The translations under genes and the position numbers were made by a program. Below are positions 55,012-64,000 of a stretch of DNA of 64,000 nucleotides, piece by piece; position 1 is the stretch's first letter, and each line of letters opens with the position of its first letter. The stretch comes from Sphingobium yanoikuyae (lineage in GTDB: Bacteria > Pseudomonadota > Alphaproteobacteria > Sphingomonadales > Sphingomonadaceae). Below the pieces are notes generated by a model. That model searched no databases, had not been told where the DNA came from, and saw nothing but the letters and a program-made list of their open reading frames with translations. The stretch is taken from assembly GCF_013001025.1 (NCBI RefSeq), contig NZ_CP053021.1, positions 3,438,001 through 3,502,000 of the forward strand, written 5' to 3'.

Positions 55012-56159
55012 CGGCCGATCGCCAATCCGCTGAAGGTCTGGTTGACGTGCAACGCATGATATTGCTCGCCATAGGTGTTGAAGCCAATGACCCGGTTACC
55101 GGCATAGAGGGCAGAGACATCGCGCGAAATCTGGCGCTGCTCGGCATCGATGCGGTTGAGCACGCAGTCGAAGGCGATGATCCGGTCCACCTCGCCCACG
55201 CGGGCGTGCAGGTCGGAGAAGAGCTGGCGCATGCCGGCGATCCGATCGACCGGCTCACCGATGTTGAGGACGATCCCCTCGTCGATCGCGCAATAGAAGG
55301 TCAGGCTGCCATCTGCATTGGCGCTCTGGATCGAGCGGACATGATATTCGCCGCCGGCCCGGACCATCGGCGGATGCGCCGCGAAAAATTCCATGCCCAG
55401 TTCCTCGCCGGCATGGCCGGCCAAGCGCAGATATTCGGCCGCGGCCGGCTCTGCATTGATCTCCGTCACGATACGTTCGTGCGGGATCGCGCCGGTAATC
55501 ACCATCTTGGCGGCGCCGGGCTGATAATGCTGCGCCTTGAAGACGTGCATCGGCCGGGTCGAGGAGAGAATCGCCACCACGGCGGCGCGGGCATGGAAGC
55601 GGCCGCCATCGAAGATCGCGGTCTGGCGGAAGGCGAGATCGTCGCCGGACGATCCGCCGATCAGCGGAATGTCGCCCAGCGCATCCTGGATCGTCATGGT
55701 CAGCAATTCCTCCCGGTGCGAAAGGCCGTCGACCAGGAACAGCGCGACATGGTTGACCAGCCCGCCCAGCCGGCGGCTGTCCCGTTCCGCCTGCGCCGCC
55801 AGCGTCCGCACGATTTCGCGCGCGGCGACGGGATCGAAATTGTCGATGTCGTCGAAGCAATGGGAGGTCATGCAGAAATCGGCAGCGGGAAAGCCGATCA
55901 CGGTCAGGCTGTCATGATCATAGCCCGCATCGGTCAGTTCGCCCGAGCTGGTGCAGCCGATCACGGTGGTGCATTCGCTATGCAGATTGATCGCCCGCGC
56001 CAGGCTGTCCCGGTCATAATGCTGGGAACAGAAGATCACGGCACCGGCGAGCGGCTCCGTTCCCAGTTGATTCACCAGATCCGTCATCGCCTCGAACGGA
56101 TCGTCGGCATGGGAGGACGCAAATCCTATCCCTGCCCTTACCCCTGCGCCTGTCGCCAT
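55008..56159 (-). CDS. FIST-domain sensor protein (NosP-like)
   Basis: A 383-residue FIST_N/FIST_C protein. FIST_N: GAVIFCSQHYDRDSLARAINLHSECTTVIGCTSSGELTDAGYDHDSLTVIGF and IPLIGGSSGDDLAFRQTAIF; FIST_C: VRSIQSANADGSLTFYCAIDEGIVLNIGEPVD and GFNTYGEQYHALHVNQTFSGLAIG. In Pseudomonas the FIST protein NosP binds haem, senses nitric oxide and controls NahK, encoded beside it, as here by an ATGA overlap. Haem binding is not provable from sequence alone. ATG 56159 is 42 bases after the DUF3422 stop. Confidence 0.87.
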   Translation of the reverse strand: MATGAGVRAGIGFASSHADDPFEAMTDLVNQLGTEPLAGAVIFCSQHYDRDSLARAINLHSECTTVIGCTSSGELTDAGYDHDSLTVIGFPAADFCMTSHCFDDIDNFDPVAAREIVRTLAAQAERDSRRLGGLVNHVALFLVDGLSHREELLTMTIQDALGDIPLIGGSSGDDLAFRQTAIFDGGRFHARAAVVAILSSTRPMHVFKAQHYQPGAAKMVITGAIPHERIVTEINAEPAAAEYLRLAGHAGEELGMEFFAAHPPMVRAGGEYHVRSIQSANADGSLTFYCAIDEGIVLNIGEPVDRIAGMRQLFSDLHARVGEVDRIIAFDCVLNRIDAEQRQISRDVSALYAGNRVIGFNTYGEQYHALHVNQTFSGLAIGR

Positions 56160-56201
56160 TGTCTCTCCCCATCGCCCATTTTCTTATGCTTTGGGGCATT
56201 A

Positions 56202-57503
56202 TCATGTAGCGGGTTCCGCTGGCCTGTCACGCGAAACAAGCCGGCTTTTGGCGCCGTGGATCAGGCGGAAGACCAGCAATGCGACGAATGGCATGGCAAG
56301 GCCCAGCAGCAGCGTCGCGGACAGGCGCGGCCAGTGTTTTTCCACCGCCTTGAGCGGATAGGAGAGCAGGCCGAGCGCATAATAGCTGACGGCAACCGTC
56401 GACAGCCCCTCGACCAGTTGCTGGAGCTGGAGTTGCATCCGCGCGCTGCGGTCCATCGAGGCGAGCAGGCGGCCATTCTGGTTCTCGATATGGGTTTCGA
56501 TCCGGGTGCGCAGCAGGGCGGTGAACTGCGCCGCGCGGCCGTTGAGCAGCGCCAGCCGATCGGTCAGCGCCCCGCAGGTACGCACGGCGGGCCAGAGCCG
56601 CCTTTCGGTGAAGTCGGCGAGCGAGCGATGACCGGCGATCGGCACGACGTCCAGTTCGGCGAGGCGACTGGCGACGATCCGGCCATAGGCGGCGGTCGCG
56701 CTCATCCGATAGGCGCAGCCGCTGTCGATCGACAATATGTCGGCGGACAACTGGATCAGTCGCCCCAGCAGCACATCGTCGCGCACCTCGCCGGCGGCCA
56801 GCGCCCGGCCGACCTGCTCCAGCGCCTGTTCCAGCCAGTCGAGATCGGCCCAGGCCGTGCGCGCGGGCGGCAGGCCAAGCAGCGCCAGATTGCGATAATT
56901 GCCCAGCTCCTGCAGCCGCTGGACGCAGCGGGCAAGATCGCCGGGCAGCAGGCCATTGGCGGCCACCACCATCCGGCCATAGCCATCATCATGGATGCGG
57001 AAATCGGTCCAGATGCGCGCGCCGCCGCCGACATGACAGGTGACGAGCTGGCCCGCCGGGAACCCGGCACTGGCCACCAGTTCCGCGGCGGCGCCCTCAT
57101 CCGCCACGATCGCCAGCCGCACGGCGCGGATCACCGCACCCGGCAGATATTCGGCCCAGGCGATAGCGGCACGCGCGTCGGCCGCGTCGGGAAAATCCCA
57201 GCCGACCGGGTCGCTGCCGCCGCGCACCAGGGTGACCGTGCTGGCCTCGCTATGCTGTTCCCAGTGGAGATGGATATCGGCGCCCAGCCGGGTTTCGCGA
57301 TGGCGGCTGTCATGCCCCGGACGCAGATCGCCCGGCATGGCGGGCACGGCCGCCAGTTCCGCCGTGCGCGCGTCTGCGTCGAGCAGGCGGACAAGCTGGA
57401 TCATCCGCGCCGGGACCGTCAGCGCAGGCTCGCGGCGCAACTGCATCTCGCCCACCACCTGCGGGCGTAGCGCATGTTCGGTGAAGCGCCGCTCAGCCAC
57501 CAC
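56202..57503 (-). CDS. DUF3422 family membrane-anchored protein
   Basis: A 433-residue DUF3422 protein. Family segments are VPARMIQLVRLLDADARTAEL, a domain with IHLHWEQHSEASTVTLVRGG, and near the C-terminus NQNGRLLASMDRSARMQLQLQQLVEGLSTVAVSYYALGLLSYPLKAV followed by a membrane helix (LLLGLAMPFVALLVFRLIHG). Function not established. The start is probably GTG 57503 or 57500, overlapping the DUF779 stop and preceded by GGAGAG; the ATG at 57545 would force a 53-base overlap. Confidence 0.85.
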   Translation of the reverse strand: MVAERRFTEHALRPQVVGEMQLRREPALTVPARMIQLVRLLDADARTAELAAVPAMPGDLRPGHDSRHRETRLGADIHLHWEQHSEASTVTLVRGGSDPVGWDFPDAADARAAIAWAEYLPGAVIRAVRLAIVADEGAAAELVASAGFPAGQLVTCHVGGGARIWTDFRIHDDGYGRMVVAANGLLPGDLARCVQRLQELGNYRNLALLGLPPARTAWADLDWLEQALEQVGRALAAGEVRDDVLLGRLIQLSADILSIDSGCAYRMSATAAYGRIVASRLAELDVVPIAGHRSLADFTERRLWPAVRTCGALTDRLALLNGRAAQFTALLRTRIETHIENQNGRLLASMDRSARMQLQLQQLVEGLSTVAVSYYALGLLSYPLKAVEKHWPRLSATLLLGLAMPFVALLVFRLIHGAKSRLVSRDRPAEPAT

Positions 57504-57885
57504 GCGCCAGCTCTCCAGCGGCTTCCAGCAAATCCGCCTCCGCATCGGTGAAGACGCGCGAGCGAACGATGAAGCGCTGCCCCTCCGGGCTTTCGAGCGA
57601 CATGCCGGCGCCCCGCCCCGGCACCACGTCGATCGTCACCTGGGTATGGCGCCAATATTCGAACTGGGCCGCGCCGATCCACACCGGCACATCACCCGCG
57701 ACATGGCCCAGCAGCACATCCTGCGGGCCGACTTTGAACTCACCGCGCGGGAAGCACATCGGCGCGGAACCGTCGCAGCAGCCGCCCGACTGGTGGAACA
57801 TCAGTGGGCCATGCTGGTCGGTCAGGCGCGCGATCAACGCGTCGGCCGCTGGCGTGGCGAGAATGCGGGCAGGACAATCGGCCAT
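57493..57885 (-). CDS. DUF779 family protein
   Basis: A 130-residue DUF779 protein: MFHQSGGCCDGSAPMCFPRGEF, a paired-Cys motif that could bind metal, and VPVWIGAAQFEYWRHTQVTIDVVPGRGAGMSLESPEGQRFIVRSRVF. DUF779 genes are regularly found beside NAD-dependent aldehyde dehydrogenases of ethanol oxidation, as here. A helper role for that enzyme is suspected but not established. It is separated from the aldehyde dehydrogenase by a 138-base spacer holding two hairpins. Confidence 0.88.
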   Translation of the reverse strand: MADCPARILATPAADALIARLTDQHGPLMFHQSGGCCDGSAPMCFPRGEFKVGPQDVLLGHVAGDVPVWIGAAQFEYWRHTQVTIDVVPGRGAGMSLESPEGQRFIVRSRVFTDAEADLLEAAGELARGG

Positions 57886-57940
57886 CGATCCGATCCTTCA
57901 GAACCAAAACCGCCATTGGCAAAACTGGCAGAACCAAAGC

Positions 57941-58013
57941 TGGCGGGCATCCGGGGGAGGATGCCCGCCAAAGGTGCGGAGCGCCAAGAAAGGAGAGAGA
58001 AGGGGCGCTCCGC
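57941..58013 (-). repeat. Two tandem hairpins between the aldehyde dehydrogenase and DUF779 genes
   Basis: TGGCGGGCATCC pairs with its complement (57941-57952, 57959-57970; 12 bases, 6-base loop), and GCGGAGCGCC pairs with its complement (57976-57985, 58004-58013; 10 bases, 18-base loop). They follow the aldehyde dehydrogenase stop at 58024 and could be terminators or an mRNA processing/attenuation site that lowers expression of DUF779 and the genes after it. Confidence 0.6.
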
Positions 58014-58023
58014 TGTGGATCCG

Positions 58024-59547
<1,524 letters not shown>

Positions 59548-59615
59548 CTTGTCTCCTGGGTCGATTTTGTGATCGTCTTTCAGCCTTCAGAAGATGGCAA
59601 AGCAGGCCGCCGGTG

Positions 59616-59633
59616 CAATTGGACCTTCGGTCG
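59616..59633 (-). promoter_or_regulatory. Alcohol-regulon motif upstream of the aldehyde dehydrogenase
   Basis: The minus strand reads CGACCGAAGGTCCAATTG, identical at 17 of 18 positions to the copy before the PQQ dehydrogenase 14.7 kb away. Its core ends 69 bases before the ATG at 59547. It sits in the 205-base divergent gap and could also serve the FAD-binding protein gene. Confidence 0.68.
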
Positions 59634-59752
59634 GATCGCCCCGTCTGCGGGACGAGGCGGGCATGAGACGCGACCTGTGCCGCCCCCTCGACAGCGCCCC
59701 GACGGGCTGCTCTATCTGGCAGGCCCCTTCCCTGCCCGGAGAGATTTCCCCC

Positions 59753-61105
59753 ATGTTCCAAGTTTCCCACCTGGTCATCGTCGGTGGCGGGTTCAGCGGC
59801 ACGCTGCTGGCGATCAACCTGCTGCGCTACGGGACGATGCGGGTGACATTGGTCGAGCGGCGGCCCGAACGGCTGGGCAAGGGTGTCGCGTTCGGCAGCG
59901 CCTTGCCCGACCATATCCTCAATGTCCGCGCCGGCAACATGAGCGCCTTTCCCGACCAGCCGGGCCATTTCGCGCAATGGCTGGCGGAGACGAGTGGCGG
60001 ATCGGACGCCAGCTTCGCGACACGGGCGACCTATGGCCGCTATCTTTCCGCGCTGCTGGACAAGACCCGCGCCGAGGCGGGCGACCGGCTGGACGTGATC
60101 GATGACGCGGCGGTCGACATCCGCATGACCGGCGATGGCTGTGTCGTCGAACTGGCGTCGGGCAAGACGCTGGCGGCCGATGCGGTGGCGCTGGCGCCGG
60201 GCAATCTGCCGCCGCATGACCTGCCGCCATTTCGAGACAAGGCGCCCCCGCTCTATGTGTCCGAACCCTGGGGCGCGGACATTGCCGAGGGGCTGACGCC
60301 GAGCGACAAGATACTGCTATTGGGCACGGGCCTGACCGCGGTGGATTGCGCGCAGACGCTGGACAGCGCGGGTTTTCGCGGATCGATCCTGGCGCTGTCG
60401 CGGCGCGGGCTGGTGCCGCACAGCCATGCGCCGGCCATGCCCTTCCCCGCCCTGCGCGAACGGCCGGCCGCCCATTGCGCCGGGCTGGTCCGCACCATCC
60501 GCCAGCGGGCCGATGCGGTCGGCTGGCGCCGCGCGGTCGATGAGCTGCGCCCCTTCACCCAGGATATATGGCGGGCGGCCTCCCCGGTCGAACGGGCGCG
60601 CTTCCTGCGCCACGCCCGGCCCTATTGGGACGTGCATCGCCACCGCATCGCGCCGCAGGTGGCCGAACGAATCGCCGCGATGCAGGCAAGCGGGCGGCTG
60701 CGGATCGCGGCGGGCCGGATCATCGGCGCGCAGGACGCCGACCAGGGACTGATCGTGCAATGGCGGCCGCGCGGCGGCGAACAGGTGCAGGAGATCCGGG
60801 TGGCGCGGGTGGTCAATTGCACCGGCCCGCTGGCCGACCTTGGCCGGGCCGACGACGTGCTGCTGCGCCGGCTGGCGGATCGCGGCGCGATCCGACCGGA
60901 TGCGCTGGCGATCGGTATCGACACCAACCGGCAGGGCCATGCCATCGCACGCGACGGCAGCGCGCAGGAACGGCTGCTGGTGGTCGGGCCGATGACGCGC
61001 GGCGCCCATTGGGAAATCGTCGCCGTGCCCGATATCCGCCGCCATAGCTGGGACATGGCGCGCGCGCTGACCGGCGCGCAATGGGTGGAGGCGGAAGGGC
61101 TTTAG
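59753..61105 (+). CDS. FAD/NAD(P)-binding oxidoreductase (PF13454-type)
   Basis: A 450-residue flavoprotein-like protein: N-terminal dinucleotide fold VSHLVIVGGGFSGTLLAINLLRYG, VTLVERRPERLGKGVAFGSALPDHILNVRAGNMSAFPDQPGHFAQWL (a family hallmark) and a second nucleotide site LLLGTGLTAVDCAQTL. The C-terminal VVNCTGPLADL...LLVVGPMTRGAHWEIVAVPDIR is typical of this group. The reaction is unknown. It is divergent from the aldehyde dehydrogenase and shares its promoter region. GGAGAG lies ten bases before ATG 59753; the longer frame upstream is not used. Confidence 0.85.
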   Translation: MFQVSHLVIVGGGFSGTLLAINLLRYGTMRVTLVERRPERLGKGVAFGSALPDHILNVRAGNMSAFPDQPGHFAQWLAETSGGSDASFATRATYGRYLSALLDKTRAEAGDRLDVIDDAAVDIRMTGDGCVVELASGKTLAADAVALAPGNLPPHDLPPFRDKAPPLYVSEPWGADIAEGLTPSDKILLLGTGLTAVDCAQTLDSAGFRGSILALSRRGLVPHSHAPAMPFPALRERPAAHCAGLVRTIRQRADAVGWRRAVDELRPFTQDIWRAASPVERARFLRHARPYWDVHRHRIAPQVAERIAAMQASGRLRIAAGRIIGAQDADQGLIVQWRPRGGEQVQEIRVARVVNCTGPLADLGRADDVLLRRLADRGAIRPDALAIGIDTNRQGHAIARDGSAQERLLVVGPMTRGAHWEIVAVPDIRRHSWDMARALTGAQWVEAEGL

Positions 61106-61207
61106 AGCAAATTCCGATCCGACTGCGTCAGATCGGTTGCTCTAAGTTTTTGGTTTAACGCGTTTTCCGAGTCATCAGGTGATTCCACCTGATTAGAAAA
61201 CGCTCTA
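61102..61207. repeat. Palindromic intergenic element with two hairpins
   Basis: Two imperfect hairpins between converging genes. First: TTAGAGCAA/TTGCTCTAA ends (61102-61110, 61137-61145) with inner CCGATC/GATCGG. Second: GCGTTTT/AAAACGC ends (61160-61166, 61197-61203) with inner ATCAGGTG/CACCTGAT (61174-61181, 61186-61193). TCTAA flanks both. Elements of this look (GAGC..ATTCCGATC, AGGTG-ATTC-CACCT) are repeated in many alphaproteobacterial genomes; here the element probably also terminates both genes. Confidence 0.62.
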
Positions 61208-62536
61208 AACCGGCAGCTCAACCTGCGCGCGCAGCCCGCCATCGGGCGCGCGCGCCAGCGACACCTGGCCCTGATGCGCCTGCGCCGCCGACTGGACGAT
61301 CGACAGGCCGAGGCCGACGCCGCCGGTGCTGCGATTGCGCGAGGGTTCGCCGCGATAAAATGGCTCGAAGGCGCGGGCGATATCGGCCTGTTCCATGCCC
61401 GGCCCGTCATCCTCGATCGTGACGATCGCCCGCCCCTCTTCGCGCATCACCCGCACCCGCGCGCGATCGCCATATTTGATCGCATTGTCGATCAGGTTGG
61501 TGAACAGCCGCTTGAGCAGGATCATGTCACCCGCGATGATGACAGGCTCCGCGCCCGTCAGGGTCACGTCGCGGCCCATGTCGGCGAAATCGTCGACCAG
61601 CCCCTCGACCAGCAGGCCAAGGTCGAGCGGCTCCTTGAGGCGGGGGCGGTTTTCATTGTCGACGAAATCCAGCGTCGTGCCGATCAGCGCCTCCATCTGG
61701 CGGATTTCCTCCTCGGCCGCGATCCGCACCGGCGCGGGCGCGGCGGTGAGGTGGAAATGGAGGCGCGACAGCGGCGTGCGCAGATCATGGGCGATCGCCC
61801 CGACGACCGAGGTGCGTTCGCGCACATAGCGGGCGATGCGCGCCTGCATCTCGTTGATCGATTGCGCCGCCAGCCGGATCTCGCTCGGCCCGTCCAGCGG
61901 GATCGGCTGCTCCTCCTGCCCTGCGCCCATCCGCTCGGCCGAGGCCGCGAAAGCGCGGATCGGGCGGGTCAGTCGCGCGCTGAACCAGAGGCTGAGCGGC
62001 ACCACCAGCAGGATGCCGACGAGGAAGGCATATTGGCCGAGCAGCCGCCAGAGCGACCGCCCGCCCCGCGCTTCCCGCGTGATCATCCGCCACTCACCGT
62101 CGGGCTGGCGGATCGCGGCGGTGAAGGTGCCCAGGATGAAGGGGTCGGCGACCCCATCGGGGCCATAAAGCTGCATCTCCGCCACGAACTGGCCGATGCG
62201 CTCGCGATCGCCGGGGTCGAGGCGGATGCGCGCATCGGCCGCAGGCAGAGCAAGGCGTCGGGCCAGCAGCGCGGCGATCAGCCGATCGGCCGGGTCGATC
62301 GATGCCGGCGGCGCGGCGGCCTGCCGCACCTCATGCACCACCGGCTCGTCGCGCAGCAGGGGCTGGCCATGGACGATGCGGGCAATCTCATAGACCGACA
62401 GCGGCACCCGTTCGGGCGGAATGAAATAGAGCAGCAGGGTGAGGCTGAAGGCGGTCAGCGTCAGGATCACGACCAGGGCCAGCGCCAGCAGATGGGCGTG
62501 GATCGAATTGGCCCAGCGCAGGAAACCCGCCTTCAT
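61205..62536 (-). CDS. Sensor histidine kinase (EnvZ/RisS-like)
   Basis: A 443-residue inner-membrane kinase with two membrane helices (about 13-37 and 168-190), a periplasmic domain of about 130 residues, HAMP (SARLTRPIRAFAASAERMGAGQEE), HisKA with VVGAIAHDLRTPLSRLHFHL and HATPase (NLIDNAIKYGDRARV; GGVGLGLSIVQSAAQAHQG). Its ATG overlaps the response regulator stop (ATGA), so they form one operon. The stimulus is unknown; the divergent HiPIP/cytochrome b genes suggest redox. Confidence 0.93.
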   Translation of the reverse strand: MKAGFLRWANSIHAHLLALALVVILTLTAFSLTLLLYFIPPERVPLSVYEIARIVHGQPLLRDEPVVHEVRQAAAPPASIDPADRLIAALLARRLALPAADARIRLDPGDRERIGQFVAEMQLYGPDGVADPFILGTFTAAIRQPDGEWRMITREARGGRSLWRLLGQYAFLVGILLVVPLSLWFSARLTRPIRAFAASAERMGAGQEEQPIPLDGPSEIRLAAQSINEMQARIARYVRERTSVVGAIAHDLRTPLSRLHFHLTAAPAPVRIAAEEEIRQMEALIGTTLDFVDNENRPRLKEPLDLGLLVEGLVDDFADMGRDVTLTGAEPVIIAGDMILLKRLFTNLIDNAIKYGDRARVRVMREEGRAIVTIEDDGPGMEQADIARAFEPFYRGEPSRNRSTGGVGLGLSIVQSAAQAHQGQVSLARAPDGGLRAQVELPV

Positions 62537-63273
62537 CCGCGCTGCACCGGCGCCTGGAAGATATAGCCTTCGGATCGCACCGTGTGGATCAGTTCGCCAC
62601 GCGCGCGGGTGCCGAGCTTGCGGCGCAAGCGGCTGACCTGGGTGTCGATCGCCCGGTCGAACACATCGGCATCCTCGCCCCGCGCCAGTTCGACCAGCGC
62701 GTCCCGGTTCAATATCTGTTGGGGATGCTCGATGAAGGCGAGCAGCAGGGCGAACTCCCCCTCCGACAGGCTGATGATGATGCCGGCGGGATCACGCAGC
62801 ACCCGGCGCACCGGATCGAGCTGCCACCCTTCGAAATGATAATGGGCCAGCACCGGCTGGCGGGTGTCGGCGACCGGGCGACGGCGGCGCTGCAGCGCAC
62901 GGATGCGGGCGAGCAGTTCGCGCGGCGACAGCGGCTTTGGCAGATAATCGTCGGCGCCCATTTCCAGGCCGGTGATCCGGTCGCCCTCCGTCCCCAGCGC
63001 CGACACCATGATGATGCCGGCATCCTGCTGTCCCGCCAGCGAACGGGCGATCGACAGCCCGTCCTCGCCCGGCATCATGACGTCGAGGACGATGATGTCG
63101 ACCGGCTGATGGGCGAGGATGGCGCGCATCGCCGGGCCATCGGCCGCTTCGCTGACGACATAACCTTCCTGCATCAGGAAAGCGCGGACGAGCGCGCGCA
63201 GCGACGGATCGTCATCGACGATCAGGATATGCGTGTCGCCCGGCGCGCTGTCGCCTGTCAGCTTCGCTGTCAC
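62533..63273 (-). CDS. OmpR-family response regulator
   Basis: A 246-residue regulator with a receiver domain (HILIVDDDPSLRALVRAFLMQEGY; Asp in IIVLDVMMPGEDGLSIA; Lys in YLPKPLSPRELLARI) and a winged-helix C-terminus (VFDRAIDTQVSRLRRKLGTRARGELIHTVRSEGYIF). GTG 63273 is chosen because GAGGAGAGGTAAGG stands just before it; ATG 63294 is an alternative. It is the first gene of the operon with the kinase and divergent from the HiPIP gene; two matching sites lie in the gap between them. Confidence 0.92.
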   Translation of the reverse strand: MTAKLTGDSAPGDTHILIVDDDPSLRALVRAFLMQEGYVVSEAADGPAMRAILAHQPVDIIVLDVMMPGEDGLSIARSLAGQQDAGIIMVSALGTEGDRITGLEMGADDYLPKPLSPRELLARIRALQRRRRPVADTRQPVLAHYHFEGWQLDPVRRVLRDPAGIIISLSEGEFALLLAFIEHPQQILNRDALVELARGEDADVFDRAIDTQVSRLRRKLGTRARGELIHTVRSEGYIFQAPVQRG

Positions 63274-63324
63274 CCTTACCTCTCCTCTTCCCATTCCGCC
63301 CCTTCTAGCCGCCGGCCCGCGCCG

Positions 63325-63395
63325 GATTTTGTCAGGCTCGACACAAAGGGCGGAATAAGCGCCTGCATTCTGCGCCGATTTTGTCGGCGCTGACA
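63325..63395. promoter_or_regulatory. Paired GATTTTGTC-N6-GACA sites in the divergent promoter
   Basis: Two identical half-site layouts, GATTTTGTC-N6-GACA, at 63325-63343 and 63377-63395, 52 bases apart (about five helical turns), in the gap between the response regulator and the HiPIP gene. The position and phasing suggest binding of the adjacent OmpR-family regulator, controlling itself and the electron-transfer genes. Confidence 0.55.
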
Positions 63396-63477
63396 AATTA
63401 ATCCGCCGCCCCCCTGCTAGAAGGATCGCACAAGAGGACCGGAGCAACCGGGCCGGCAGGGAAGAGGAGTGGGCCGC

Positions 63478-63786
63478 ATGGCGGCAAGCCATCATCATGT
63501 CCGTCACTGGAGCCGCCGATCGGCGCTGGGCCTGATCGCCTGCGTGCCGCTGGGGATTGCGAGCATGGCCAATGCCGCCGAGTGCGTCGATCCCGCCAGC
63601 CTGTCCGCCGCGCAGAAGAGCATGCGCAAGTCGCTGGGCTTTCGCACGTCGAGCGATGCGACTAAGCGCTGCGGCCTGTGCGCCTTCTTCACCGCCGCCC
63701 AGCCGGGCTGCGGCAAATGCGCGCTGCTGAGCGGTGGCATCGTACCGGTCGAAGGCGTGTGCGACAGCTGGGCGAAGAAGAGCTGA
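63478..63786 (+). CDS. High-potential iron-sulfur protein (HiPIP)
   Basis: A 102-residue small periplasmic [4Fe-4S] electron carrier. A twin-arginine signal (HWSRRSALGLIACVPLGIASMANA) is followed by the HiPIP domain with cysteines in KRCGLCAFFTAAQPGCGKCALLSGG and GVCDSWAKK. ATG 63478 follows GAAGAGGAG; a GTG at 63469 is the longer option. Its stop overlaps the start of a cytochrome b561-type gene (TGATG), so the two are probably one redox module. Confidence 0.9.
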   Translation: MAASHHHVRHWSRRSALGLIACVPLGIASMANAAECVDPASLSAAQKSMRKSLGFRTSSDATKRCGLCAFFTAAQPGCGKCALLSGGIVPVEGVCDSWAKKS

Positions 63787-64000
63787 TGGCGAACCCCGCG
63801 CGCCAATATGTCTGGGATCTGCCGATCCGCCTGTTTCACTGGGCGCTGGTCGGCCTGATCGGCTTTTCCTGGTGGAGCGCGGAAACCTATCACATGGACT
63901 GGCATCGCCTGTCGGGTCAGGCCGTGCTGTTCCTGATCGCCTTTCGCCTGATCTGGGGCCTGATCGGGTCCGGGCCGGCGCGCTTTGCCCAGTTCCTGCG
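63786..64000 (+). CDS. Cytochrome b561-type membrane protein (3' end outside window)
   Basis: The first 71 residues of a di-haem membrane cytochrome b (Ni/Fe-hydrogenase cytochrome b / b561 family): YVWDLPIRLFHWALVGLIGFSWWSAE gives the first helix with the haem-ligand His in LFHW, and DWHRLSGQAVLFLIAFRLIWGLIGS the second. It starts by overlapping the HiPIP stop. It could pass electrons between the quinone pool and the periplasmic HiPIP. The rest lies beyond base 64000. Confidence 0.85.
   Translation, partial: MANPARQYVWDLPIRLFHWALVGLIGFSWWSAETYHMDWHRLSGQAVLFLIAFRLIWGLIGSGPARFAQFL

Overview
The window looks like chromosomal DNA of a GC-rich alphaproteobacterium, most probably a sphingomonad (Sphingobium, Sphingomonas or Novosphingobium type). 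This is inferred from the high GC content, several large TonB-dependent receptors, dense use of ATGA gene overlaps and the general gene complement; no rRNA or tRNA gene is present to confirm it. No insertion sequence, CRISPR array or prophage is visible.

Layout. 1-2.5 kb: end of a chaperone-usher pilus locus (usher, spore-coat-U pilin). 2.5-6.6 kb (minus): small membrane protein, three-part hybrid histidine kinase and a diguanylate cyclase response regulator in one overlapping operon. 7.1-12.7 kb: a three-gene SMC condensin operon of the Wadjet/Mks type (JetA, JetB, JetC) with no JetD nuclease gene. 12.8-21.2 kb: CapA-like protein, two-component system, serine hydrolase and a TonB receptor. 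21.3-28.4 kb: a shikimate/quinate island (LysR, MFS transporter, shikimate dehydrogenase, OprB-type porin and, facing it, a QuiC dehydroshikimate dehydratase fused to an HPPD-like domain, then a cytochrome c). 28.6-34.1 kb: TetR, MFS and an aralkylamine dehydrogenase operon (aauBEDA plus cytochrome c).

34.4-47.5 kb and 52.8-61.1 kb form a PQQ alcohol-oxidation region: two TonB receptors, acetyl-CoA synthetase, porin, beta-propeller protein, PedF cytochrome c, periplasmic binding protein, a PQQ alcohol dehydrogenase with the lanthanide-type Asp pair, a LuxR-type response regulator, aldehyde dehydrogenase, DUF779, DUF3422, a FIST (NosP-like) protein and a NahK/ErcS'-like hybrid kinase. Together these would oxidise an alcohol to an aldehyde in the periplasm, the aldehyde to an acid, and activate acetate to acetyl-CoA, under sensory control. 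A shared motif near CGACCCAAGGTCCAATTGG lies 69-73 nt upstream of the start codons of the dehydrogenase, aldehyde dehydrogenase, porin and one TonB receptor, with a looser copy before the second receptor; this suggests one regulon.

Between the two halves (47.6-52.7 kb) is a housekeeping block: yggT, DUF167, folD, an NTF2-like gene and marC in an overlapping chain, then a GNAT acetyltransferase, argB and yhhQ. The window closes with a two-component system and a high-potential iron-sulfur protein coupled to a cytochrome b561-type gene that runs off the end.
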